Shown here: positions 17,876-26,160 of the stretch, piece by piece
Layout: each line of letters starts with the position of its first letter
How positions within the stretch are numbered: the stretch's first letter is position 1
Source of the DNA: Gammaproteobacteria bacterium
GTDB taxonomy: Bacteria > Pseudomonadota > Gammaproteobacteria > Pseudomonadales > Pseudohongiellaceae
DNA length: 37,878 nucleotides
Direction: 5' to 3'
Assembly (NCBI GenBank): GCA_028825335.1
Contig: JAPKAI010000020.1
Location: 1-37,878, forward strand
Notes under the pieces: model-generated
Databases searched by the model: none
Told to the model about the DNA's origin: nothing
Seen by the model: the letters and a program-made list of their open reading frames with translations, nothing else
Made by a program: the position numbers and the translations under genes

Positions 17876-19045
17876 TTAGTCAGCCGGCTCTAAGCGAACA
17901 ACTGAAGTTGGGTCGCCATTGCGATCGGAAACGGCTAAGTAGATATAGCCATCAAGACCCTGGCGCACGTCACGGATTCGACCGATGTCATACACAAGTG
18001 TTTCTTCTACAACGACGCTGCTGTAGTCATCAGACAGTTGCAAGCGAGCAAGTTGCTCCCCAACTAAAGAGCCAGAGAAGATGTTGCCATACCACATTGG
18101 GAACTTATCGCCTGTGTAGACCATGAGGCCCGATGTAGCGATTGAGGGTACCCAGAACTGCGCAGGTTGTACCATGCCTTCTTCACTGATGCCGACATGG
18201 ATAGGTCTGCCGAATGCGCCATAGTTTGCGCCGCGACCAACTACAGGCCAGCCGTAGTTATTACCAGGCTCGATGCGATTAATTTCATCGCCGCCTTGCG
18301 GTCCGTGTTCAGACTCCCAAAGATCACCTGTCTCCGGGTGAATCGCTAGACCTTGAGGGCTGCGGTGACCGTAGCTCCAGATTTCAGGAAGCATGCCTGA
18401 CTGTCCGACAAACGGATTGTCATTCGGCACAGTGCCATCATCGTTCAGACGTACAACAACGCCTTGGTGATTGCTGCGATCCTGCGCAGGGTGAGCGCGC
18501 AGAGCGGCTTCATCTCCAACCGGAGGAGCCATGCGATCGCCTAGCGTTAGGAACATATAGCCATCGTTATCAAAAACGATCTTGCCGCCGTAGTGTCCAA
18601 AGCCGACTGCTTGTGCTTCGAAGATTTCTACGACATTGGTCAGCTGGTCATTCTCAAAACGACCGCGCGCAATAGCTGTCGCGGAGCTGCCTTCAGTTTC
18701 CTTGGAATAGGTAAGATAGACCCAACGGTTGTCGTTGAAATTTGGATGAGGTAAGACGTCAAACAAGCCGCCTTGACCTTCATAGAATACGTCTGGGACT
18801 CCAGGCACCGCTTCGGGAAGAAGGCGTCCTTCACGAACGACTCTCAGGCGGCCAGGTTTTTCTGTAATTAGCATATCGCCGCCGGGTAGCCAGGCCATAG
18901 ACCAGGGTTGTACCAGATCTTCGGCTACCGTCACGACTGTGTAGTCATGGTTGGCTGCATGGTATACGTCCGACTGCGCAATAACGCCAGTCGTAGCAGT
19001 TGCTAGTAGGGCGGTACCAGCAAGTTTTAGCAAATTGCGAAACAT
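17876..19045 (-). CDS. PQQ-dependent aldose sugar dehydrogenase (YliI/Asd type)
   Basis: A 389-residue exported soluble quinoprotein of the glucose/sorbosone dehydrogenase family, with six blades rather than the eight of the other PQQ enzymes here. The start at 19045 is chosen because GAGAGG precedes it by 8 bases and the signal peptide begins MFRNLLKLAG. An in-frame ATG at 19072 lies inside a hairpin and is less likely. Family signs are QPWSMAWLPGGDMLITEKPGRL, YLTYSKE, IWSYGHRSPQGLAIHP and the LWESEHGPQGGDEIN tract with catalytic histidine and calcium-site residues, and NYGWPV. It oxidises aldose sugars to lactones in the periplasm. Its upstream neighbour is the repeat protein at 19135-19530. 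Confidence 0.93.
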   Translation of the reverse strand: MFRNLLKLAGTALLATATTGVIAQSDVYHAANHDYTVVTVAEDLVQPWSMAWLPGGDMLITEKPGRLRVVREGRLLPEAVPGVPDVFYEGQGGLFDVLPHPNFNDNRWVYLTYSKETEGSSATAIARGRFENDQLTNVVEIFEAQAVGFGHYGGKIVFDNDGYMFLTLGDRMAPPVGDEAALRAHPAQDRSNHQGVVVRLNDDGTVPNDNPFVGQSGMLPEIWSYGHRSPQGLAIHPETGDLWESEHGPQGGDEINRIEPGNNYGWPVVGRGANYGAFGRPIHVGISEEGMVQPAQFWVPSIATSGLMVYTGDKFPMWYGNIFSGSLVGEQLARLQLSDDYSSVVVEETLVYDIGRIRDVRQGLDGYIYLAVSDRNGDPTSVVRLEPAD

Positions 19046-19074
19046 AATGTATTCCTCTCTAGTTCTAATCAATT

Positions 19075-19105
19075 CAGGCTCGCCTAGTCAAGATAGGCGA
19101 GCCTG
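19075..19105. promoter_or_regulatory. Perfect 12-bp inverted repeat between two co-directional genes
   Basis: CAGGCTCGCCTA and TAGGCGAGCCTG pair perfectly around a 7-base loop. The hairpin lies 29 bases after the stop of the repeat protein and 29 bases before the start of the sugar dehydrogenase. There is no T-run on either side, so it is not a standard terminator. It may attenuate or process the message, or it may be an operator. Confidence 0.6.
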
Positions 19106-19134
19106 TTAAATGGACACTTCCTGGAACTAACTCT

Positions 19135-19530
19135 CTATGGATATAGTTGAGTTAGCTCAGCCTTCGCATCGGCACTTGCCGTGTGATTGAGGCTCGCGAT
19201 GATGCCGGCCAGAGCTTTTGCACGATCTGGAAGCGCGTCGTTTCCCTGAATCGTTGCCATGGCTGTTTTGCCTTCTGCAGTTGCAGCATGCTCGATATTG
19301 ACTACGGCGCTGGCCATAGCGTGGATCGGCCCTGCTAATGCGGAATCACCGATAATCGCATTGAGTGCCATTTTGTCGGCATCCGAAGGATAGTGGCTAA
19401 GGCTAGCAACGATATCGGCAATCTGCTTGGCGGCAGCTGCATTGGCTGCGCTGGGTTGGGCTACTGAAAACTGCGAAAACAGTCCGATAGCGGCAATCAA
19501 TAGAAACTTTTGTAAGAATGTATTCTTCAT
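19135..19530 (-). CDS. Exported protein of three 35-residue helical repeats
   Basis: A 131-residue protein of no family that I recognise. Residues 1-24 are a clear signal peptide (FSVA-QPS). The mature part is Ala-rich and made of three repeats starting near residues 36, 71 and 106, each of the form small/hydrophobic-SL-x-H-x6-K-x-x-L. The histidines H46, H81 and H116 are exactly 35 residues apart. The pattern suggests helical hairpins with one histidine each. It lies directly upstream of the PQQ sugar dehydrogenase on the same strand, separated by a strong hairpin. A role in metal, heme or cofactor binding is only a guess. A GGAGATAACC ribosome site supports the start. Confidence 0.8.
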   Translation of the reverse strand: MKNTFLQKFLLIAAIGLFSQFSVAQPSAANAAAAKQIADIVASLSHYPSDADKMALNAIIGDSALAGPIHAMASAVVNIEHAATAEGKTAMATIQGNDALPDRAKALAGIIASLNHTASADAKAELTQLYP

Positions 19531-19922
19531 GGTTATCTCCTGAGCCCGGGAATCCGAGTGAATTAGTTTGTCGAGTCTATCTCAGTAATCTAGGAATAAA
19601 TAGCCGTTTTGGCTGTCAAATGTGGGTAGTGAGCGGTTTTTTAGTAGCAGGTAGGCACATGGCTTTACTCGTTACAAAGAATTACAAACCTGCTTATTCA
19701 TATTTGGTTAAGCATATGATATCTATCATGGTTTTGGAAACACAGTGTAGTAGTGTACTTGCTTGTAGGAGAGAGATTGCTTATCCTTCCACTCCCGCTT
19801 ATAACAGGCAATTAATGCCCCCAAATTTAGTGTTTATTGGGTGTGGCTTAGGCTGTAAGACGACACAGCCGGCTCGTTAAAAGGGTGCGCTGGAATTAAA
19901 GAATTATTATCTGGAGACTGAG
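19531..19922. other. Divergent intergenic region, 392 bases
   Basis: This gap lies between the minus-strand repeat protein and the plus-strand PQQ dehydrogenase and presumably carries promoters for both. The one open frame that crosses it (to 19880) has no ribosome site and unlikely composition. I see no clear hairpin or repeat. Confidence 0.4.
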
Positions 19923-21863
19923 ATGTTCGTAACAAAACGACTGATTTCATCATTCATCCTGAGTGCCGGGGCTATAGCCTGCACCTCAGTCGCTTGGAGC
20001 CAGTCAGGCACCACAGTTAACGAGGGAGACTGGCCGGATCATCACGGCGGTAAATTTGCCCAGCGTTATTCTCCTCTAGACCAGATCAATGCAGAAAACG
20101 TTGGCGAGCTTGCAGTCGCATGGAGCTTCAACACTGGCCCGATAGGCCCCTCGGCCGAATTCAATAATCCGTCTACACCCATCGCTATCGATGGTGTTCT
20201 CTATGTCACCATGGGCAATACGCGAAATGTTGGGGCTATCGACGCCGCTACCGGACAACTACTGTGGCTATGGCGGCCGCAAGAAGGTGAGAGATTCGAT
20301 CATGCTCCTCGTAAAGGTGCTGGCCGCGGTTTGTCACATTATCGATCCAACGGTGAAGACCGCATCCTAAGCATTACTCCAGGCTTTCAGTTGGTTTCAC
20401 TAGATGCAAGGACTGGTATTCCTGATCCAAATTTTGGTGAAAATGGTAGCGTAGACCTGTTCATGGGCCTCAGAAACGCTGAAGACGACAGATACGACGA
20501 CATCGACATTGGTTCTTCCATGCCTCCGTTCGTGATGAACGATGTGGTTGTAGTAGGGCCGGCGCACCGTGTAGGTATGCGTCCGCGTTCTAAGTCGAAT
20601 GTTAAAGGCGATGTCCGTGCCTACGATGCACGTACCGGCGAACTTAAGTGGACCTTCCACACGATTCCAGAGCGTGGTGAAGTTGGTTTTGAAACGTGGT
20701 TAGATGGTGGCGTTGAATTTACCGGTAACGCTGGTGTTTGGGCGACCATGTCAGGCGACCCAGAGATGGGCCACCTTTACCTACCAGTAGAGTCGGCAAC
20801 AGGTGACCGTTACGGCGGTGATCGTCCGGGTGACAATCTATTCGCCAACGCACTAGTTGCGGTGGATATACAGACTGGAGAGCGACAGTGGCATTTCCAG
20901 TTAATTCACCATGACATCTGGGATTGGGATAACCCTTCGGCCCCAGTAGTCGCGGATTTGCCAAACGGTCGCAAGATCGTCATGCAAGTTACTAAGCAAA
21001 ATTGGGTTTACACTTTCGACAGAATTACTGGTGAGCCAGTATGGCCAATCGAAGAACTACCGGTTCCGGCAGGCGATGTACCTGGTGAATGGTATGCAGC
21101 GACTCAGCCATTCCCAACCAAGCCAGCGCCATTCGACCGTCAGGGAGTTTCGGAAGACGACATAATTGATTTCACTCCGGAGCTTCGAGCCGCGGCAATG
21201 GAAGCGGTTTCAGATTTTCGCTTCGGCCCCAACCTTTACACACCTCCATCTCTTGTTGATGATGCGGACGGTACGCGCGGTGTTCTGAGTCTGCCATCGT
21301 CTACCGGCGGTGCTAACTGGGAAGGTTCCGCAATGGATCCTGAGACGGGCATTATCTACGTGCCCTCAAGAACGGCTCTGGCGCTCTTATCAGTAGGCAA
21401 AGATCCTGATTCAGACCTCGACTTCAGTATGGCCTTCGGCGTACGTGTACCGAGAGTACAAGGCTTGGATGTTATTAAGCCTCCCTATGGCCGCATTACA
21501 GCCATCGATATGAACTCGGGCGATCATGTGTTTCAGGTGGCGAATGCGGATACCCCAGATCGAATCAAGAATCATCCGGCCTTGCAGGGCGTGGATATTC
21601 CGCGCACAGGAGTGCCAACAAGAGCGGGATTAGTTTTGACTAAAACATTGTTGTTTGCAGGTGAGGGTGGCGGTGGTCCAGGTGCTAGCCCCATATTCCG
21701 TGCCTACGATAAGCAAACCGGCGAAATTGTCGCTGAAATAGATCTGCCCAATATGCAATCTGGACAACCCATGACTTATGAAGTCGATGGCAAGCAGTAC
21801 ATTGCCATGTTTGTTAGCGGTAACGCTGGTCCTACTCAGTTAGTGGCGCTAGCCCTTCCGTAA
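19923..21863 (+). CDS. PQQ-dependent dehydrogenase, glucose-dehydrogenase-like propeller
   Basis: A 646-residue exported eight-bladed quinoprotein. The N-terminal hydrophobic stretch could be cleaved after VAWSQ or processed as a lipoprotein at C20 (AIAC). Motifs: DHHGGKFAQRYSPLDQIN near residues 39-56, repeated AIDAATGQLLW-type blades, HHDIWDWDNPSAPV with the catalytic aspartate, and GGANWEGSAMDPETGIIYVP. No heme motif is present. The ending resembles soluble domains of membrane glucose or quinate dehydrogenases, but no membrane anchor helices precede it. It begins a three-gene unit with two YceI proteins (26 and 32 bases apart), closed by a terminator. Substrate unknown. Confidence 0.9.
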   Translation: MFVTKRLISSFILSAGAIACTSVAWSQSGTTVNEGDWPDHHGGKFAQRYSPLDQINAENVGELAVAWSFNTGPIGPSAEFNNPSTPIAIDGVLYVTMGNTRNVGAIDAATGQLLWLWRPQEGERFDHAPRKGAGRGLSHYRSNGEDRILSITPGFQLVSLDARTGIPDPNFGENGSVDLFMGLRNAEDDRYDDIDIGSSMPPFVMNDVVVVGPAHRVGMRPRSKSNVKGDVRAYDARTGELKWTFHTIPERGEVGFETWLDGGVEFTGNAGVWATMSGDPEMGHLYLPVESATGDRYGGDRPGDNLFANALVAVDIQTGERQWHFQLIHHDIWDWDNPSAPVVADLPNGRKIVMQVTKQNWVYTFDRITGEPVWPIEELPVPAGDVPGEWYAATQPFPTKPAPFDRQGVSEDDIIDFTPELRAAAMEAVSDFRFGPNLYTPPSLVDDADGTRGVLSLPSSTGGANWEGSAMDPETGIIYVPSRTALALLSVGKDPDSDLDFSMAFGVRVPRVQGLDVIKPPYGRITAIDMNSGDHVFQVANADTPDRIKNHPALQGVDIPRTGVPTRAGLVLTKTLLFAGEGGGGPGASPIFRAYDKQTGEIVAEIDLPNMQSGQPMTYEVDGKQYIAMFVSGNAGPTQLVALALP

Positions 21864-21889
21864 TTTTTGAACTAGGAGTTATTAAGACT

Positions 21890-22465
21890 ATGCAAACTTT
21901 TTTAAATCGAACTGTACTTGCGCTATCTCTATTATTAATTGGTCTGCCTATTCAGGCGGCTGACTGGGTAATTGATCCTGGAAATTCATTGGTAACTTTT
22001 AGGTATGCCTATGGTACGGATCCCTATGAGGGTCGATTTACTAATGTTCAGGCTAGTTTCGATATCGATCCTTTGAGCCCTACTAGTTGCGAATTCAACG
22101 TAACTATTAACATCGCTGATATTGAAGTCGATTCACCAGAAGTTCTGGACTACTTACTAGATTACGAATTGTTCGATGTAGACGCTTGGCCGACTGCAAC
22201 ATTTAAGGCTGAGAAGTGTCGTTTAACGGGCGTGACTTCATTTGAAGCCGACGGCGTATTAACAATTCGTGACCAGACTCATCCGCTGACTTTTCCATTC
22301 GATCTTAGTATTGAGACATGCGATGGAAGCGTTTGTTTTAACCTCACCAGTGAAGTGGTTCTTCAGCGTCTAGACTACGGCGTTGGCCAAGGTTACTGGG
22401 CGAATACTTCCGAGGTTCCAAACGACGTAACGGTTACTGTAGACGTCTACGCGGTGCAAGAATAA
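21890..22465 (+). CDS. Exported YceI-family lipocalin-like protein (first of two)
   Basis: A 191-residue protein with a signal peptide ending near residue 23 (IQAA-DWVID). It has the YceI pattern WVIDPGNSLVTFRY, followed by the ELFDVDAWPTATFKAE segment and a GVLTIRDQTHPLTFPF strand. YceI proteins form a beta-barrel that binds long polyprenyl molecules, including quinones. Four cysteines (in SCEF, EKCR, IETCDGSVC) are unusual for the family and could make disulfides. An AGGAG site precedes the ATG. It is the middle gene between the PQQ dehydrogenase and a second, lipoprotein-like YceI. Confidence 0.9.
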   Translation: MQTFLNRTVLALSLLLIGLPIQAADWVIDPGNSLVTFRYAYGTDPYEGRFTNVQASFDIDPLSPTSCEFNVTINIADIEVDSPEVLDYLLDYELFDVDAWPTATFKAEKCRLTGVTSFEADGVLTIRDQTHPLTFPFDLSIETCDGSVCFNLTSEVVLQRLDYGVGQGYWANTSEVPNDVTVTVDVYAVQE

Positions 22466-22497
22466 TTAATAGATTTACTAACAAATAGGTTATATCA

Positions 22498-23142
22498 ATG
22501 TTTACTCGATTTTTTCCCAACACACGCCGTCTTTTACTAATATTAGTTTGCTCGGCACTCCTGGTTTCATGCGATCGATTGCTGACACCTGATTTCAACA
22601 CAGACATAACCGAGCTTAGAGGCGGCGCATACACGCTTGATCCAAATCATGCGACGTTGTTGTGGAAAATTAATCATCTAGGGTTCTCTACCTTCATCGG
22701 CAGATTTAACGACTTAGATGCATCGTTGGATTTCGACCCGGAAAATATCGAAGCTTCGACTCTAGAAGTAGTAATTAATACGTCAGGCTTGGATATTAAT
22801 AATGATGTCTTTGCAGAAGAGCTGCGTGGCGACAACTGGTTCAATGTTGAAGAGTTCCCGCAAGCTGGATTCAAAACGACTGCCTTTGTTGAATCAATCG
22901 ACGAAGACACATTCGTATTTCAGGGCGACATGACTCTACTCGGTGTTACGCTTCCTATGAATCTGGAGATTAATTTTCATGGTGGCGGTCGAAATTTTCT
23001 TACTCGCAGCTATACGATAGGCTTCTCAGCAAGCGGTGAATTTTTACGATCCGATTTTGGCCTAGATAGATTCACAAGTTTTGGCGTCGGAGATAATATC
23101 GAGCTTGAGATTCATGTTGAATTTATGGCAGTTCCTGAATAG
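22498..23142 (+). CDS. YceI-family lipoprotein (second of two)
   Basis: A 214-residue protein with a lipoprotein-type signal (LLVSC at about residues 21-25). The YceI barrel follows: YTLDPNHATLLWKINHLGFSTF, then NWFNVEEFPQAGFKTT and the MTLLGVTLPMNLEINFH strand. The HLGFSxFxGRF pattern is the typical YceI opening, more canonical than in its upstream neighbour. The lipid anchor would place it on a membrane face, while the first YceI is soluble. It is the last gene of the unit and is followed by a strong terminator. The likely ligand class is isoprenoid quinone, by family. Confidence 0.9.
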   Translation: MFTRFFPNTRRLLLILVCSALLVSCDRLLTPDFNTDITELRGGAYTLDPNHATLLWKINHLGFSTFIGRFNDLDASLDFDPENIEASTLEVVINTSGLDINNDVFAEELRGDNWFNVEEFPQAGFKTTAFVESIDEDTFVFQGDMTLLGVTLPMNLEINFHGGGRNFLTRSYTIGFSASGEFLRSDFGLDRFTSFGVGDNIELEIHVEFMAVPE

Positions 23143-23167
23143 ACACGACTTTCTAGCAATTTAATCT

Positions 23168-23203
23168 AAGCCCCATTCGGCATTCCCGAATGGGGCTTTT
23201 TAT
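23168..23203 (+). terminator. Terminator of the PQQ dehydrogenase-YceI-YceI unit
   Basis: A perfect 13-bp stem (AAGCCCCATTCGG with CCGAATGGGGCTT) around a 4-base loop, followed by TTTTA. The 274-base gap up to 23416 holds nothing else recognised. Confidence 0.92.
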
Positions 23204-23416
23204 TGACTGAATAAAAGGCAGCATCTGCCACAATGAGCTCCTCCTGAGATTTCGAAGACAACGGTTCCTGCTTTCGATGGTGCTATAAGCGAATCCGATT
23301 GCCGCCAGACAGCCATTTGCCGTATTGGTGTTGCCTGCCGATTCAGGCATACTTCTAGGCAGATATTATTTCAAATATTCCACAGCGATCACTACTAAGT
23401 TTAGGGAGCTATCAAT

Positions 23417-25873
23417 ATGTCTTTCCCAAGATTGATTCATTCTAATTCCGGTTGGGCCGTGCTGGTTGTGCTGGCAGCGTTTAGCATTTCTTCAGTACTA
23501 CAGGCTCAGGTGCCTATCATCCAGCCCGGCGCGCCAGGACAGGCGAGTCGAGTTATTACTGCGGAAGAGGCGTCGGACCTTGCAGCTATCTCATACTCTC
23601 TCGGCGATATTCAGTTCCTGCGTGGCATGATTCCACATCATGCGCAGGCAAAAGAGATGTCGGCGCTTGCAGAAGACCGAACTAACAACACGACGGTTTT
23701 GGCAGTAGCCGCGCGCATTACTCTGTCGCAGGACGATGAGATTTCTATGATGCAGGGTTGGCTTCGGGATCAGGGGCTAGAGGCGCCGGACCAGGATGTT
23801 CATCATCAGCCCGGTTTCGAGCGTATGAAGGGCATGCTTAGCGATGAGCAGATGGAGGAGTTAGCAGCCTCCACCGGCCCCGAGTTTAACCGTCTCTACT
23901 TGGAGTACATGATCGATCACCATCAGGGTGCTCTTGATATGGTTGAGATGTTGTTAGACCAGCGCGGTTCCGTCCAAGATCCACTCCTTTACGAATTCAC
24001 GTCCGATGTAACCTCCGATCAGACATCCGAGATCGAACGCATGGACCTTCTGCTTGCAAGTCTGAATCCCGATCCGCGAGTTGGTTTGGCGGCGGGCTTC
24101 CGAGACGCTGGCGAGGCCGCGCTGAATATGCAAATCGTTGCATCGTTGCCTAAGCCGGCAGGCTTCTTCGACCCCGAAAGACCTTCTGGTATTTCTCTGA
24201 GTCGCCTGCAAGAGATTGAAGACGCTGCAAATGGCGATACCCCTGAGACACCAGACGAAGACGAGGATGAAAATTCAGATCCTCGTCCGGCCTTGTTGAG
24301 TTTCTCAAATACCGACTTACTGTTCTCGGGTAACTACATGGTGGCAGGTAACTACCACGGCTTTAATACCTACGATATCAGCAACGCACGAGCCCCACGG
24401 CATATTGGTTCAGTAGTCTGTCCGGGAGGCCAGGGAGACGTGTCGCTAGTGGGTAATTTGTTGATAATGTCTGTCCAAGAAGTTCGAGGAAGGTTGGACT
24501 GTGGACTACAAGGAGTGCCAGAGGCGGTTAGTGATGAACGAGTTAAGGGTATTCGCATCTTCGATGTAACTGATTTCACTAATCCAACTCAAGTTGCCGC
24601 AGTACAAACCTGTCGCGGTTCTCACACACATACTGTGGTGTCTGACCCGACGACAGTTTCAGGCAGCATCTATGTTTACGTATCAGGCACGAGTGCGGTA
24701 CGCGATGATGAGGAGTTGGCAGGTTGTTCAAATGATTCACCCTTCGAAGATGAAAACTCGGCGTTATTTCGCATAGAAGTCATCGAAATTCCTGCAGAAA
24801 ACCCTGCTGCAGCTCGCATCGTTAACCGTCCATTTATCTTCGCTGATCCTGATAACGGCACACTGGCGGGTTTGTGGGACGGGGGCGATCACGGCGATGA
24901 CACGCAGACTACGAGACAGACGAATCAGTGTCATGACATTACTACGTTCCCCGGTATCGGTTTAGCCGCTGGTGCTTGTTCTGGTAATGGCATCCTGTTG
25001 GATATCTCCGACCCAGCGAATCCTGAACGACTGGACCAGGTTATCGATCCCGGATTCTCTTATTGGCACTCGGCTACTTTTAATAACCGCGGCGACAAGG
25101 TGATCTTTACCGACGAGTGGGGTGGAGGTGGCCGTCCTAGGTGTAGAGCGCAAGACCCTCTAACGTGGGGCGCGGATGCTTTCTATGACATCGTAGATGG
25201 CAAACTGCAATTTCGTAGTCATTATAAAATGTCGGCCCCGCAAACTGATACGGAAAATTGTGTTGCTCACAACGGTTCTTTGATTCCTGTGCCAGGCCGC
25301 GATCTATTCGTTCAAGCTTGGTATCAGGGTGGTGTGTCGATCGTAGATTTCACTGATTCAATGAACCCAGTTGAGGTCGCGTTCTTTGACCGCGGACCCA
25401 TCGATGAGGAAGAATTGATTACTGGAGGATATTGGTCCACTTACTGGTATAACGGCCACATCTACGGCACAGAAATTTCGCGTGGCCTCGATGTGTTTGC
25501 CTTGCAGTCTAGCGATTATCTTAGCGAAAACGAAATCGCGGCGGCCTCTTTGCCGGAGTTAAACGGCATCGTCAATGCTCAGACTCAGAAAATAGTCGAG
25601 TGGCCTGCGGTACCGGTTGTCGCACGAGCGTATATGGATCAGTTGCAGCGTGAAAACCGACTCAGTGCGAATCAGGCAAACGAACTAAGCGACGCTTTAG
25701 AGCGTGCCGAGGCTTTGCTAGCTGGAGACAATGGCAATCGACGCAGTACGGTTCGCGCGCTCAATAATCTTGCTGATGATTTCTCTGAAGTTGCTGTTGA
25801 TTTCAATGGCATCTCAAGAGTTCGTTATGCGTCTCTGGCAGAAACGCTGGAAGGGATAGCGGATAGCTTATAG
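23417..25873 (+). CDS. Exported DUF305 plus LVIVD-repeat fusion protein
   Basis: An 818-residue protein with signal peptide (SVLQA-Q, about residue 30). Residues 60-215 form a DUF305 four-helix domain with two HH motifs, FLRGMIPHHAQAKEM (HH at 74-75) and YMIDHHQGALDM (168-169). The family is linked to metal handling. An acidic linker near 275-292 (TPETPDEDEDENSD) follows. The remainder (about 293-720) is an LVIVD-type beta-propeller with GxYxxxxVAGNYHGFNTYDIS, IRIFDVTDFTNP, ILLDISDPANPERL and VSIVDFTDSMNPVEVAFFD blades. A helical tail of about 80 residues ends it. It stands alone, with a likely terminator after it. Its function is unknown. Surface propeller and metal-binding roles are plausible. 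Confidence 0.88.
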   Translation: MSFPRLIHSNSGWAVLVVLAAFSISSVLQAQVPIIQPGAPGQASRVITAEEASDLAAISYSLGDIQFLRGMIPHHAQAKEMSALAEDRTNNTTVLAVAARITLSQDDEISMMQGWLRDQGLEAPDQDVHHQPGFERMKGMLSDEQMEELAASTGPEFNRLYLEYMIDHHQGALDMVEMLLDQRGSVQDPLLYEFTSDVTSDQTSEIERMDLLLASLNPDPRVGLAAGFRDAGEAALNMQIVASLPKPAGFFDPERPSGISLSRLQEIEDAANGDTPETPDEDEDENSDPRPALLSFSNTDLLFSGNYMVAGNYHGFNTYDISNARAPRHIGSVVCPGGQGDVSLVGNLLIMSVQEVRGRLDCGLQGVPEAVSDERVKGIRIFDVTDFTNPTQVAAVQTCRGSHTHTVVSDPTTVSGSIYVYVSGTSAVRDDEELAGCSNDSPFEDENSALFRIEVIEIPAENPAAARIVNRPFIFADPDNGTLAGLWDGGDHGDDTQTTRQTNQCHDITTFPGIGLAAGACSGNGILLDISDPANPERLDQVIDPGFSYWHSATFNNRGDKVIFTDEWGGGGRPRCRAQDPLTWGADAFYDIVDGKLQFRSHYKMSAPQTDTENCVAHNGSLIPVPGRDLFVQAWYQGGVSIVDFTDSMNPVEVAFFDRGPIDEEELITGGYWSTYWYNGHIYGTEISRGLDVFALQSSDYLSENEIAAASLPELNGIVNAQTQKIVEWPAVPVVARAYMDQLQRENRLSANQANELSDALERAEALLAGDNGNRRSTVRALNNLADDFSEVAVDFNGISRVRYASLAETLEGIADSL

Positions 25874-25885
25874 AGACTCTCCATA

Positions 25886-25926
25886 AAGGACAGATTTCAC
25901 TTAATAAGGCGTTATCTGTCTTTTTT
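25886..25926 (+). terminator. Probable terminator after the DUF305/LVIVD gene
   Basis: GACAGAT pairs with ATCTGTC across an 18-base loop, followed by six T. The loop is long, but position and T-run fit. The rest of the gap to 26160 shows no gene. Confidence 0.6.
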
Positions 25927-26160
25927 GCATTAAATTTTTAGTTTTGATGAACTTACCAAGATCTGGGTTCGTCCAGCTAGAGTTGGCCGAACTTTAGCCA
26001 ATTCACTTCAAAACGCGTATTGCGGGGACTTCTTTGACTTTTGCCTTTATCAAGGTTCAAATGGATGCTCATTATCATCATCCTTTTGCTGGTGCAGTGA
26101 ACTCGCTAGGTTAGCGGGGTGTAAATCGAATTAGCGTCCCAATTTGGTAGGAGACAACGA

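Noticed and set aside
19518-19880. A 120-codon plus-strand open frame in the gap before the PQQ dehydrogenase
   Set aside because: It overlaps the start of the repeat protein on the other strand, has no ribosome site, and its composition (many Cys, Ser and Tyr without pattern) does not look like a protein.
23153-23350. A 65-codon minus-strand frame after the second YceI gene
   Set aside because: It runs through the terminator stem and has no ribosome site or recognisable motif.
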